Source: Nocardia sp. CY41
GTDB lineage: Bacteria > Actinomycetota > Actinomycetes > Mycobacteriales > Mycobacteriaceae
Length of the DNA stretch: 64,000 nucleotides
NCBI RefSeq assembly: GCF_009829325.1
Contig: NZ_VUOS01000015.1
Location: forward strand, 1 to 64,000
Reading direction: 5' to 3'
The notes beneath the pieces are model-generated. The model did not search any database. It was not told the origin of the DNA and saw only the letters and a program-made list of their open reading frames with translations. Position numbers and translations under genes: made by a program. This document shows, in pieces, positions 16,583 to 24,363 of the stretch; within the stretch, counting starts at the first letter, position 1; each line of letters begins with the position of its first letter.

Positions 16583-17319
16583 TCAGCCCAGGTCAGCTTG
16601 CCGACGTCGGCTCCGTCGGTGATCAGGTTCTCGCCCGCGCGGTACACCCGGCCGGCCTTGCCCGGCAATGGCATGGTCAGCAGCGCGCGCTTCTTGCCCA
16701 GCGTGGCCAGGTAGTCGCGGACCAGCTCACGCATGCCGATGATCTCGGGTCCGACCAGATCCGCCACCCGCCCGGCGGGCGCGCCCACCGTCAGCTCGGC
16801 CAGCCGCGCCGCCACCTCGCGCACATGCACCGGCTGCAGGCGCACCCCGCCCAGAATCGGCAGCACCGGCGATTTCAGCATCGTGTCCACCAGCTTCGGC
16901 ACGAAGTCGTGGAACTGCGCCGCGCGCAGCGTGGTGTAGGGAATGCCCGACGCGGCCACGGCCTGCTCGGCGGCGAACTTCGCGCGGAAGTAGGTCAGCG
17001 GAAGCAACTCCGCGGCGGTCACCGAGATGTAGACGATGTGCCCGACACCGGCGGCCGACGCCGCCCGCAGCAGATTCGCGGTGGCCACGTCGTCGCCTTT
17101 CGCGTCGCCCGCCAGATGCAAGATGGTGCCCGCGCCGGCCACCGCCGCATCGATGCCCTTGTCCTGCAGCAGGTCTCCCGCGACGAATTCGACGCCGTCG
17201 TGCGCGGGGCGTTCGGTGCGGCTCAGCACGCGCACGTCGGCGCCCGCTTCGCGCAGCAGGGGCAGCACCTCGCGGCCCAGGGTGCCGGTGCCGCCGGTGA
17301 CCAGAACCTTCGCGGTCAT
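16543..17319 (-). CDS. NmrA/atypical SDR-type NAD(P)-binding protein
   Basis: The protein has 258 residues. It begins with a Rossmann nucleotide-binding loop, VTGGTGTLGREV at residue 6, the TGxxGxxG form of atypical short-chain dehydrogenases. The typical catalytic Tyr-x-x-x-Lys is replaced by YFRAKFAAE, as in NmrA-like proteins that act as redox sensors or reductases. The start at 17319 has a GGAGA site; a longer upstream frame lacks one. It may form an oxidoreductase group with the facing MDR gene. Confidence 0.8.
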   Translation of the reverse strand: MTAKVLVTGGTGTLGREVLPLLREAGADVRVLSRTERPAHDGVEFVAGDLLQDKGIDAAVAGAGTILHLAGDAKGDDVATANLLRAASAAGVGHIVYISVTAAELLPLTYFRAKFAAEQAVAASGIPYTTLRAAQFHDFVPKLVDTMLKSPVLPILGGVRLQPVHVREVAARLAELTVGAPAGRVADLVGPEIIGMRELVRDYLATLGKKRALLTMPLPGKAGRVYRAGENLITDGADVGKLTWADYLAERAGAVRAG

Positions 17320-17415
17320 GACTGTCTCCGATCTCGTCGGTGCCGATGGGGCGTTCCCATCGCTTTCATCGAGACGACGACGTGCGGGCACGGACTGTGA
17401 CACTCGTGGCGTGGG

Positions 17416-17979
17416 TCAGTCCTGCCCGCGGTAGCGGCGGACCTTGCTGAGGTTGCCGCAGCGGTCCATCGAGCACCAGCGGCGGCGGCCGGGACGCGAC
17501 GCGTCGACGAACAGCAGGCCGCAGTCGTCGGCGGCGCAGACGCGGATGCGGCCGGACAGCGGGCCGGAGAACAGGTCGACGGCGTCCCGGGCGAGCGTGG
17601 ACAACGCCGCGGCCGCCGTCGGTCGCGCATAGCCCGCGCTGCGGTCGGTCCGCAGTTCCGGGATCAGCGGGGGCTGCGCGGCTACGGCGTTGATCGCCGC
17701 GACGTCCGCCGGGCGCAACGCTGTTCCGGCGGCCAGGCCGTACGCCGCGCTGGTGATCGCGGCCCGCAGGGTCCGCATCGTCGCCAGATCCGATTCGGCG
17801 GCGGCCGGCTCGTCCAGTTCGAGGATCACCGCCAGGTAGTGGCGCAGGTCCGCGACGGTGTGCACGATTTCCCACGCCGCGAGCTCGCCCTCGCCTCCGG
17901 TGTGCACGAGGTCGAGGGCGGCGCGTCCGGTGCGGAAGCGGCGGCGCAGGTCGGGTGGCAGGCTGGCGCGGGATTGCAT
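17416..17979 (-). CDS. CGNR zinc-finger protein (ABATE domain)
   Basis: The protein has 187 residues. The C-terminal end carries a CGNR zinc finger: CAADDCGLLF, then RRWCSMDRCGNLSKVRRYR. The N-terminal two-thirds is the helical stress-sensing ABATE-type domain (RTGRAALDLVHT). Such proteins are presumed DNA-binding regulators of stress responses. It is divergent from the Rid-family gene 30 bp away, so the two likely share a promoter region. Confidence 0.85.
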   Translation of the reverse strand: MQSRASLPPDLRRRFRTGRAALDLVHTGGEGELAAWEIVHTVADLRHYLAVILELDEPAAAESDLATMRTLRAAITSAAYGLAAGTALRPADVAAINAVAAQPPLIPELRTDRSAGYARPTAAAALSTLARDAVDLFSGPLSGRIRVCAADDCGLLFVDASRPGRRRWCSMDRCGNLSKVRRYRGQD

Positions 17980-18009
17980 GACACTAGTTTAACTGGTTAC
18001 AGTGCTGGC

Positions 18010-18408
18010 ATGACGATCACGCACATCAATCCCGAAACCCTGCACAGCAGCCCGGCTTTCACCCAGGTCGTCCGGGTGTCGGCCGCGGCGGACACGATCT
18101 ACGTGGGCGGACAGAACGGCGTCGACGCCACCGGTCGCGTGGTCGGTCCCGGCGTGGCCGAACAGACCCGCCGAGCCCTGGCCAATCTGCAGACCTGCCT
18201 GGCCGCCGCGGGCGCGTCGATCGAGCACGTGGTGAAGTGGACCATCCTGGTCCGCGAAGGCGAATCGATGCAGGAGGGATTCGCCGCGTTCAGCGAGGTG
18301 TGGGGCGGCCGCCCGAACCCGCCGGCGATCACCGTCGTGCAGGTCGCGGGGTTCGCGGTGCCGGGCGCCGTGTGCGAGATCGAAGCCGTCGCCGCTGTTC
18401 CGGCCTGA
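18010..18408 (+). CDS. RidA/YjgF-family protein lacking the deaminase arginine
   Basis: The protein has 132 residues with the Rid fold signature (GQNGVDATG near residue 39; CEIEAVAAV at the end). In RidA proper an Arg in the P-A-R-S/T segment binds the imine substrate's carboxylate. Here the aligned segment reads PPAITVV, with Ile in place of Arg. The protein is therefore unlikely to be a standard 2-aminoacrylate deaminase and probably belongs to another Rid subgroup. It faces the CGNR regulator. Confidence 0.85.
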   Translation: MTITHINPETLHSSPAFTQVVRVSAAADTIYVGGQNGVDATGRVVGPGVAEQTRRALANLQTCLAAAGASIEHVVKWTILVREGESMQEGFAAFSEVWGGRPNPPAITVVQVAGFAVPGAVCEIEAVAAVPA

Positions 18409-18441
18409 ACCAGGTGAACGACCGCGACCTGCGCTCGGACC

Positions 18442-20499
18442 TCAACCCGACAACTCACCCGCCGAGCGCCAGGAATTCCGTTCGGCGGTGAAGGCTTCGG
18501 CTTGTTTCGCGCGGAACGACTCGATGGACGAGGCGTTCTCGGCGAGAAAGGCCCGGTAGTCCGCCAGGCGGAATTCGCCGTCCTCGGCCCGCACCCGCAC
18601 GTCGCCCGCCGCGAAATCGGCGCGCAGGTCGAGGAGTTCCTCCGACTCGACGGGATACCAGCGGATGCGGTCGAAATAACGCAACAGCCAGGGTGTTTCG
18701 GCTCCTGACGTGGCACGGTCCGCTCCAGGGGAGACTCCCGGCGCCGCACCGGCCCGGTGATTCCACACCTGGGTGGTGCGCCCGACGAATTGATAGCCGC
18801 CCGGCCCCTCCATTCCGTAGATGCACAGATACGCGCCGCCGATGCCGACCGCGTTCTCCGGCGTCCAGGTGCGGGCGGGGTTGTACTTCGTGGTCACCAG
18901 CCGGTGCCGCGGATCGGTGGGGGTGGCGACCGGCGCGCCGAGGTAGACATCGCCGAGGCCGAGAACCAGGTACTCGGCCCCGAAGACGGTGTCGTAGACG
19001 TCGGAGACGGAAGCCAAACCGTTCATGCGGCGGATGAACTCGATGTTCCACGGGCACCACGGCGCGTCGGCGCGCACACCGTGCATGTAGCGGGTGATCG
19101 CCTCGCGGGTGGACGGGTCGTCCCAGGACAGCGGCAGATGGACCACCCGGCTGGGCACCACGAGCCGATCGGAGGCGGGCAGCTGCGCCTCCGACTCGGC
19201 GAGCAGGTCCAGCAGTACGGGCACGGACAGCACGTGCGGGTCGACCCGGATCTGCAACGACCGGATGCCGGGGGTCAGCTCGGTCACGCCGCGCACCCCG
19301 GCCGCGAGCAGGTGCTGGTGCAGAGCGTGCACACGGGCGCGCAGGCCGAGGTCCAACGTCATGGCGCCGTATTCGACGAGCACGCCGTCGTCGCCCGCGC
19401 GCCGGTAGGTCACCGCGGTCTCGTCATCGGCCTCGGCGCGGCGCAACACCCCGTCGTCGCCGTCGCCGCCCGTGGACAGCACTGTCGGCCACGCGGCGCG
19501 CCGTGCCGGACCGAGTTCCCGGATCGAGGCGGCGCGGTCGCCGCGCACCGGGACGAACCGCACGCGGTCACCGGGGGACAGCTGACCGAGCTTCCAGCGG
19601 TCGGCCGCGACAACGGTGACCGGGCAGACGAAGCCGCCGAGGCTCGGCCCGTCCGGACCCAGCAGGATGGGCGTGTCGCCGGTGAAGTCCAGCGCGCCGA
19701 CCGAATACGGGGTGTCATGGATGTTGGACGGGTGCAGTCCCGCCTCGCCGCCGTCGGTGCGCGCCCATTCCGGCTTCGGCCCGATCAGCCGGACGCCGGT
19801 GCGGTCGGAGTTGAAGTGCACTTCGTAATCGGTGCCGAGGACGGTCTCGAAGTCGGCGCGCGTGAAGAACTCCGGCGCGCCGTGCGGACCCTCGGTGACC
19901 GCGAGTTCCCAGCGACGGGTGAGCACGGGTTGTTCGTCCATCGGCACGGCGGTGGCGACCCGGCCGCGGGGCACGCCCAGCGCCAGCGACGCGCCGGTGC
20001 GCAGCGCGCCGCCGGTGCCGCCGCCGAATCGGCCGAGGGTGAAGACGGCGGCGCTGCCGAGGTATTCGGGCACGTCGATGCCGCCCGCGATCAGCACGTA
20101 GCAGCGCATGCCCGGCCCGCGCACCGCGCCGACGTCCAGCACGCCGCCCGCGGGCACAAGCACGGTTCGCCACTGCGCCGCCGCGACACCGTCGACGGTC
20201 ACCTCCGCCGGTGCTCCGGTGACACAGACCCAGGTGGCCGCCGTGAACCGGAGCGCGGGACCCCCGAGGGTGCATTCCAGTCCGGCGGCGCCCTCCTCGT
20301 TGCCGAGCGCGCGATTGCCCAGACGGAAGGACAGATCGTCCATCGGTCCCGATGGCGGCACGCCGATATGCCAGTACCCGACCCGCCCCGGCCAGTCCTG
20401 CACGGTGGTGAGCATGCCTGGGCGGACCACCTCGACTCGACCGGATCGCGCCGGTTCGGGCTGCGCCGTCGCGGCGAGCGGTAGTGCGGCGACGGTCAT
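18442..20499 (-). CDS. Carboxyltransferase half of a urea/guanidine carboxylase (AHS2-AHS1 fusion)
   Basis: The protein has 685 residues. The N-terminal part (about 15-310) is a KipA/AHS2 domain (GMLTTVQDWPGRVGYW; GPMDDLSFRLGNRALGN; HPSNIHDTPYSVGALDFTGD). The C-terminal part (about 365-590) is a KipI/AHS1 domain (GVTELTPGIRSLQIRVDP; GLGDVYLGAPVATPTDPRHR). This is the order found in urea carboxylase, and the final 70 residues (RYFDRIRWYPVESEELLDLR; FRAKQAEAF) match the linker that normally leads into the biotin carrier domain. The biotin carboxylase domain, and the carrier domain with its AMKM lysine, are both absent. It cannot carboxylate by itself unless those parts are encoded elsewhere. 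Its ATG overlaps the upstream stop by four bases. Confidence 0.85.
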   Translation of the reverse strand: MTVAALPLAATAQPEPARSGRVEVVRPGMLTTVQDWPGRVGYWHIGVPPSGPMDDLSFRLGNRALGNEEGAAGLECTLGGPALRFTAATWVCVTGAPAEVTVDGVAAAQWRTVLVPAGGVLDVGAVRGPGMRCYVLIAGGIDVPEYLGSAAVFTLGRFGGGTGGALRTGASLALGVPRGRVATAVPMDEQPVLTRRWELAVTEGPHGAPEFFTRADFETVLGTDYEVHFNSDRTGVRLIGPKPEWARTDGGEAGLHPSNIHDTPYSVGALDFTGDTPILLGPDGPSLGGFVCPVTVVAADRWKLGQLSPGDRVRFVPVRGDRAASIRELGPARRAAWPTVLSTGGDGDDGVLRRAEADDETAVTYRRAGDDGVLVEYGAMTLDLGLRARVHALHQHLLAAGVRGVTELTPGIRSLQIRVDPHVLSVPVLLDLLAESEAQLPASDRLVVPSRVVHLPLSWDDPSTREAITRYMHGVRADAPWCPWNIEFIRRMNGLASVSDVYDTVFGAEYLVLGLGDVYLGAPVATPTDPRHRLVTTKYNPARTWTPENAVGIGGAYLCIYGMEGPGGYQFVGRTTQVWNHRAGAAPGVSPGADRATSGAETPWLLRYFDRIRWYPVESEELLDLRADFAAGDVRVRAEDGEFRLADYRAFLAENASSIESFRAKQAEAFTAERNSWRSAGELSG

Positions 20500-21110
20500 C
20501 GCGACACCACCATGCGCACCGGCGTCGGTTCGAAGCCGTTGCACGGGTTGTTGATCTGCGGGCAGTTCGAGACCAGCACCAGCGTGTCGATCTCGGCCCG
20601 CAGCGTGACCCGCTTGCCCGGCGCGGACAATCCGTCCACGATGCCCAGCGTGCCGTCCGCCTCCACCGGAACGTTCATGAACCAGTTGATGTTGGACACC
20701 AGGTCGCGTTTGCCCAGGCCCCAGCGCAGGGCTTCGGTGAGGAAGTTCTCCACGCAGGCGTGCTGGTGGCGGGTGTGGTGTCCGTAGCGCAACGTGTTGG
20801 ACTCCTGCGAGCAGGCGCCCGCGATGGTGTCGTGGTTGCCGACCTCGTCGGCCACCACGGTCATCAGCGCCGTTCCCGCGTCGGTCAGCAGCACGCTGCC
20901 GGTGGTGAGGAAGATGTTGCGCTGTGCGGCGATCGTGGCCTGCGCGCTGTAGCGGTCGGAGTGGTCGGCCGCCGAGTACAGCAGGCAGTCCACCGCCTGG
21001 TTGCCGTGCAGATCGATGATCTCCAGGTACTCACCCGCCCGGACCACCGCCGACCACGGCGAGCGGGCGGGGACGGTCTCGTCGAGCACGATGGCGCGGG
21101 CCGTGGTCAT
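20496..21110 (-). CDS. DUF1989 protein, urea carboxylase-associated 2 / carboxyguanidine deiminase subunit-like
   Basis: The protein has 204 residues of the DUF1989 family. AGEYLEIIDLHGNQAVDCL near residue 25 and the Cys/Asn-rich end LVSNCPQINNPCNGFEPTPV are diagnostic of UAAP2. Established work shows that the two UAAP proteins next to guanidine carboxylase form carboxyguanidine deiminase (CgdA/CgdB), which makes allophanate. The gene overlaps both neighbours by ATGA, so it is co-translated with UAAP1-like and carboxyltransferase genes. The substrate here is inferred from the family. Confidence 0.85.
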   Translation of the reverse strand: MTTARAIVLDETVPARSPWSAVVRAGEYLEIIDLHGNQAVDCLLYSAADHSDRYSAQATIAAQRNIFLTTGSVLLTDAGTALMTVVADEVGNHDTIAGACSQESNTLRYGHHTRHQHACVENFLTEALRWGLGKRDLVSNINWFMNVPVEADGTLGIVDGLSAPGKRVTLRAEIDTLVLVSNCPQINNPCNGFEPTPVRMVVSR

Positions 21111-21859
21111 GCGATTGCCTCCAGGGTCAGGGCGGCCGCCCAGGCTTGTTCGGTGTTCTGCACGGCCCGCCGATATTCCGGGTCGTCGTTGCCGGGTACT
21201 GCGAGGTCTTCCGGCGCGGCCCACGCGACGACGTCGAGGTCCGTCGCGGGCCGGTCGTCGAGCGGGTGCGCGGAGTTGGCGACCAGCACGGTGACCGGCA
21301 GGTGCACGAGCAGATCGACGGACGAGCCCGCGGCGGCGCTTCCGATCGGGACGAGGGCGCCGTCGCGCTCCACGCGCACGCCGCGGAAGAACGAGACCGT
21401 CGGCCCGATGTCTCGGGGTTCCAGGCCGTGCTTGGCGCCCGCTAGGCGCAGCGAATGGCGAGCCCGGCCGGTCGGCCCGCAGAGCGCGTCGTGGTGGCCA
21501 GAGGTGTCGGTGAGCACGGTGGCCAGCACCCGGCCCTGGTCCGACAGCAACGGATGACCGCTGCCCAGGTACGCCTGCCACGGCACCTTGACCGTGTCGG
21601 CGACATTAAGGCGCTCCCATGGCGCGTCGGTGCGCACCAGGAGCAGGTGCGCGCACGCCGCGCCGGCGGGATCGGACAGGCGGACGCGGGTGCCGCGCCC
21701 GAGCGCGATGTTCGCGTATCCGCCCGCTGGGATCCGCTGCGCGAAGGTGATGCGCGCGGAGTCGATCTCGGCGGGCAGCGTGGGCGTCGCGATCGCCGCC
21801 GCCGCGGCCTGCGCCCGTGCGTGCGCTCGCGCGCCGGAGGTGTCCGCAGTGCTTGTCAC
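21107..21859 (-). CDS. DUF1989 protein, urea carboxylase-associated 1 / carboxyguanidine deiminase subunit-like
   Basis: The protein has 250 residues of the DUF1989 family (FAQRIPAGGYANIALGRG near residue 41; GPTVSFFRGVRVERDG near 160; LVLVAN-like LVHLPVTVLVANSAHPLD). It matches UAAP1, the partner of UAAP2. The start is a GTG at 21859 preceded by AAAGGAC; the longer open frame upstream has no ribosome site. Its stop overlaps the next gene's start by ATGA. With its neighbour it is expected to form the two-subunit carboxyguanidine deiminase. Confidence 0.83.
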   Translation of the reverse strand: MTSTADTSGARAHARAQAAAAAIATPTLPAEIDSARITFAQRIPAGGYANIALGRGTRVRLSDPAGAACAHLLLVRTDAPWERLNVADTVKVPWQAYLGSGHPLLSDQGRVLATVLTDTSGHHDALCGPTGRARHSLRLAGAKHGLEPRDIGPTVSFFRGVRVERDGALVPIGSAAAGSSVDLLVHLPVTVLVANSAHPLDDRPATDLDVVAWAAPEDLAVPGNDDPEYRRAVQNTEQAWAAALTLEAIA

Positions 21860-21929
21860 GGTGTGTCCTTTCGGATGCCGGTTCGTCGGCGTGGGCGGCG
21901 GTGCGGGCAGGCACCGCCGCATCGGGCGT

Positions 21930-23465
21930 TCAGGCCGGTTGCGGTGCGGGTTCGGCGTTCGCGACCGGACGCGACCAGCCGACCACGAACCGGTGCACCA
22001 GGACACCGATGGCGAGCACCAGCACCACGAAAAGCGGTGCGGCCCAGAGCATCCACCAACCGCCGCCGTCCGGGGTGTAGACCTCGGCCCGCGGCCAGGC
22101 CAGGTTCACCACCATCGCGACGCCCCAGATCACGGCGAGCGCGTTGACCGGAATACCGAACCGCCCCAGGCCGAACAGCCGCGCGTCGGTGCCCGCGTCG
22201 GGCAGACCGGTGATCCGGCGGACCAGCAGCGGCACCGTCACCAGCAGGTAGGCCAGATACAGCGTCACGATGCAGACGCTCGCCAGCGTCGCGAAGATCG
22301 CGGCGTTGCCGAGATTGAGCACCAGCAGGCCGATGCCGAGCGCGCCGATCACGACGGCGGGCAGCACCGGAGTGCCGTACCGCGGGTGCACCGCGGCGAG
22401 CCGGGCGGCGAACGGCAGCTTGCCGTCGCGCGCCATGGAGAACATCAGCCGCGAGCCCGCGGTCTGGATCGCCAAGGTGCACACGGTGATCGCGACCGCC
22501 ACGCAGCCGAGCAGCACCTTGCCCGCCGGGCTGTCCAGCTTCGCGGTGAGCACGTAGGCGAGGCCGTCGGAGGCCAGCGCGCCGTCGGACAGACTCGGCG
22601 CGGCCATCAGCGCGCCCAGCAGCATCAGCCCGCCGCCCAGCGCCGAGACCGACAGCGCGGTGAGAATGGTGCGGGGCGCGACCCGGCGCGGGTTCTTGGT
22701 CTCCTCGGAAAGCTCGCCCGCGGAATCGAATCCGACCATGACATAGGCCGCCATGAGCCCGGACACCAGGAACGCGGCCCAATAGGGACCCGGCGCGGCC
22801 TGATCGGTCTGCAGCACCACGCCGGGTCCGCGCTCGGCGGTGGTGAAGAACAGCGCGATGATCGCGAGCACGCCGACGATCTCCACGGTGACGCCGATCG
22901 AATTGATCCGCGCCATCAGGTCGATGCCGAGGACGTTGATCAGCGTGGTGACCACGAGCAGGATGCTGCCCAGCAGCACGGCGTTGGTCGCGCCGGACGG
23001 CGAGGTGAGCGCGGTGTCCGTGCCGACGAACTGGAATCCGCTCCAGATCGAGGGCAGCACCACCTGAAGCGCGATCGCCGCCGCGGCGGCCGTGACGATC
23101 TGCGCGATGATCATCATCCAGCCCGCGAACCAGCCGACGAGTTCACCGCCCAGCCGCCGTGACCATTGGTAGATGCACCCCGAGATCGGGTAGCGCGCGG
23201 CCAGTTCGGCGAAGTTGAGCGCCACGAGGAACTGTCCGGCGAACACGATCGGCCAGGTCCAGAAGAAGGCGGCTCCGCCGAACGAATAGCCGAAGCCGAA
23301 GAACTGGAAGATCGTAGTCAGGATGGAGACGAAGGAGAAGCCGGCCGCGAAGGAGGCGTAGCGGCCGAGCTTGCGGTGCAGAACGGGCTGGTAGCCGAAC
23401 CGGGCGAGGTCGGCGCCGTCGCCGGTGAGATCGGGCGGTGGGGTCGGGGCGAGCGTGGTTGCCAT
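21930..23465 (-). CDS. APC-family amino acid/nitrogen compound permease
   Basis: The protein has 511 residues and 12 or more hydrophobic segments. It carries APC features such as FELAARYPISGCIYQW-like NFAELAARYPISGCIYQWSR near 90 and GFDSAGELSEETKNPRR near 240. It resembles GABA/choline-type permeases commonly beside urea or guanidine carboxylase genes. It is the first gene of the operon, with an AAGGAC site before the ATG. A likely role is uptake of the substrate handled by the downstream enzymes (guanidine, urea or a related compound). A TetR-type operator candidate lies 27 nt upstream. Confidence 0.85.
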   Translation of the reverse strand: MATTLAPTPPPDLTGDGADLARFGYQPVLHRKLGRYASFAAGFSFVSILTTIFQFFGFGYSFGGAAFFWTWPIVFAGQFLVALNFAELAARYPISGCIYQWSRRLGGELVGWFAGWMMIIAQIVTAAAAAIALQVVLPSIWSGFQFVGTDTALTSPSGATNAVLLGSILLVVTTLINVLGIDLMARINSIGVTVEIVGVLAIIALFFTTAERGPGVVLQTDQAAPGPYWAAFLVSGLMAAYVMVGFDSAGELSEETKNPRRVAPRTILTALSVSALGGGLMLLGALMAAPSLSDGALASDGLAYVLTAKLDSPAGKVLLGCVAVAITVCTLAIQTAGSRLMFSMARDGKLPFAARLAAVHPRYGTPVLPAVVIGALGIGLLVLNLGNAAIFATLASVCIVTLYLAYLLVTVPLLVRRITGLPDAGTDARLFGLGRFGIPVNALAVIWGVAMVVNLAWPRAEVYTPDGGGWWMLWAAPLFVVLVLAIGVLVHRFVVGWSRPVANAEPAPQPA

Positions 23466-23491
23466 GGGCGGTCCTTCGGCGTGCGACCAAT

Positions 23492-23509
23492 AACTATCAG
23501 ACGACAGTT
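23492..23509. promoter_or_regulatory. Candidate TetR operator, permease side
   Basis: AACTATC-AGAC-GACAGTT is an inverted repeat with one mismatch, 27 nt upstream of the permease start. It shares the pattern CTATC-N4-GACAG with a second site at 23586. Confidence 0.65.
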
Positions 23510-23585
23510 TTGCGGTCCTGATCGCGCTTCCGGTGACCTGTGTGTATCGCTTCTGCGTCCCCCGGTAACTTCTGTGTTGCCGTTA

Positions 23586-23605
23586 TTTCTATCAAGTGAC
23601 AGAAA
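23586..23605. promoter_or_regulatory. Candidate TetR operator, regulator side
   Basis: TTTCTATC-AAGT-GACAGAAA is an inverted repeat with one mismatch and the same CTATC-N4-GACAG core as the site at 23492. It lies 80 nt upstream of the chosen TetR start, in an AT-rich patch that probably holds the promoter. Confidence 0.7.
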
Positions 23606-23685
23606 ACGCACCGGGCCGAGCGCCGTGCTCGAGCGGACGCCGACCGCACCGGAGCGTCCGCGCGCCGACCTGCCAGAATGGGCCC

Positions 23686-24360
23686 GTGGCAAACCTCGGT
23701 CCAGGACGGCCGCGCGTCGAGCAGCGACGCCGACGCGGATCCACGCCGCGCGCCGAAATCCTCGACGCCGCAGGCGAACTGTTCACCACCAACGGGTACG
23801 CCAATACCTCCACCCGCGCGATCGCCGACGCGGTCGGCATCCGCCAGGCCTCGCTGTATCACCACTTCGCGGCCAAGGACGACATCCTCGACGCCTTGCT
23901 CGCCGAAACCGTGGCCGCGCCGATCGAGCTGGCCGAACGGCTGCGCGCGCAGCGCGAGCCCGCGCCGGTCCGGCTGTACGCGCTGGCGCTTTTCGACGTG
24001 CGGCAGTTGTGCGCGTCGCGCTGGAATCTGGGTGCGCTGTACCTGCTCCCGGAACTGCGGACCGAGCGCTTCGCCGCGTTCCGCCTGCGCCGCGACGAAT
24101 TGCGCGGACATTACGAGACGTTGGCCGCGCAGGTGCTGGCCGAGGGGAGTGCGGCGAGCGTGCCGGGCACCGAATCGCTGCCGTTCCGGTTGGTGGAGAC
24201 GGTGATCGGCATCCGCTCGGACGAGGGCGCCGCGCCGAAGCACGCGGAGCGGACCATCCCGGCCGCGGTGCTGCGCACGCTCGGCTGGCCCGGCGATCTC
24301 GACGCCCTGCGAGCCGAGGCGGTCGTGCTGCTGGACCGGATCGCGGCGCCCGCGTCCTGA
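23686..24360 (+). CDS. TetR-family regulator of the carboxylase/permease operon
   Basis: The protein has 224 residues. A basic N-terminus precedes a helix-turn-helix at about 22-65 (FTTNGYANTSTRAIADAVGI; RQASLYHHFAAKDDI). The frame extends to a GTG at 23596, but that codon lies inside an inverted repeat. The GTG at 23686 follows CAGAATGGGCCC like a leaderless actinobacterial start, so it is preferred. It is divergent from the permease, with two matching operators between, and most likely represses the nitrogen-compound operon. It ends three bases before the convergent TerD-like gene. Confidence 0.85.
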   Translation: MANLGPGRPRVEQRRRRGSTPRAEILDAAGELFTTNGYANTSTRAIADAVGIRQASLYHHFAAKDDILDALLAETVAAPIELAERLRAQREPAPVRLYALALFDVRQLCASRWNLGALYLLPELRTERFAAFRLRRDELRGHYETLAAQVLAEGSAASVPGTESLPFRLVETVIGIRSDEGAAPKHAERTIPAAVLRTLGWPGDLDALRAEAVVLLDRIAAPAS

Positions 24361-24363
24361 AGC

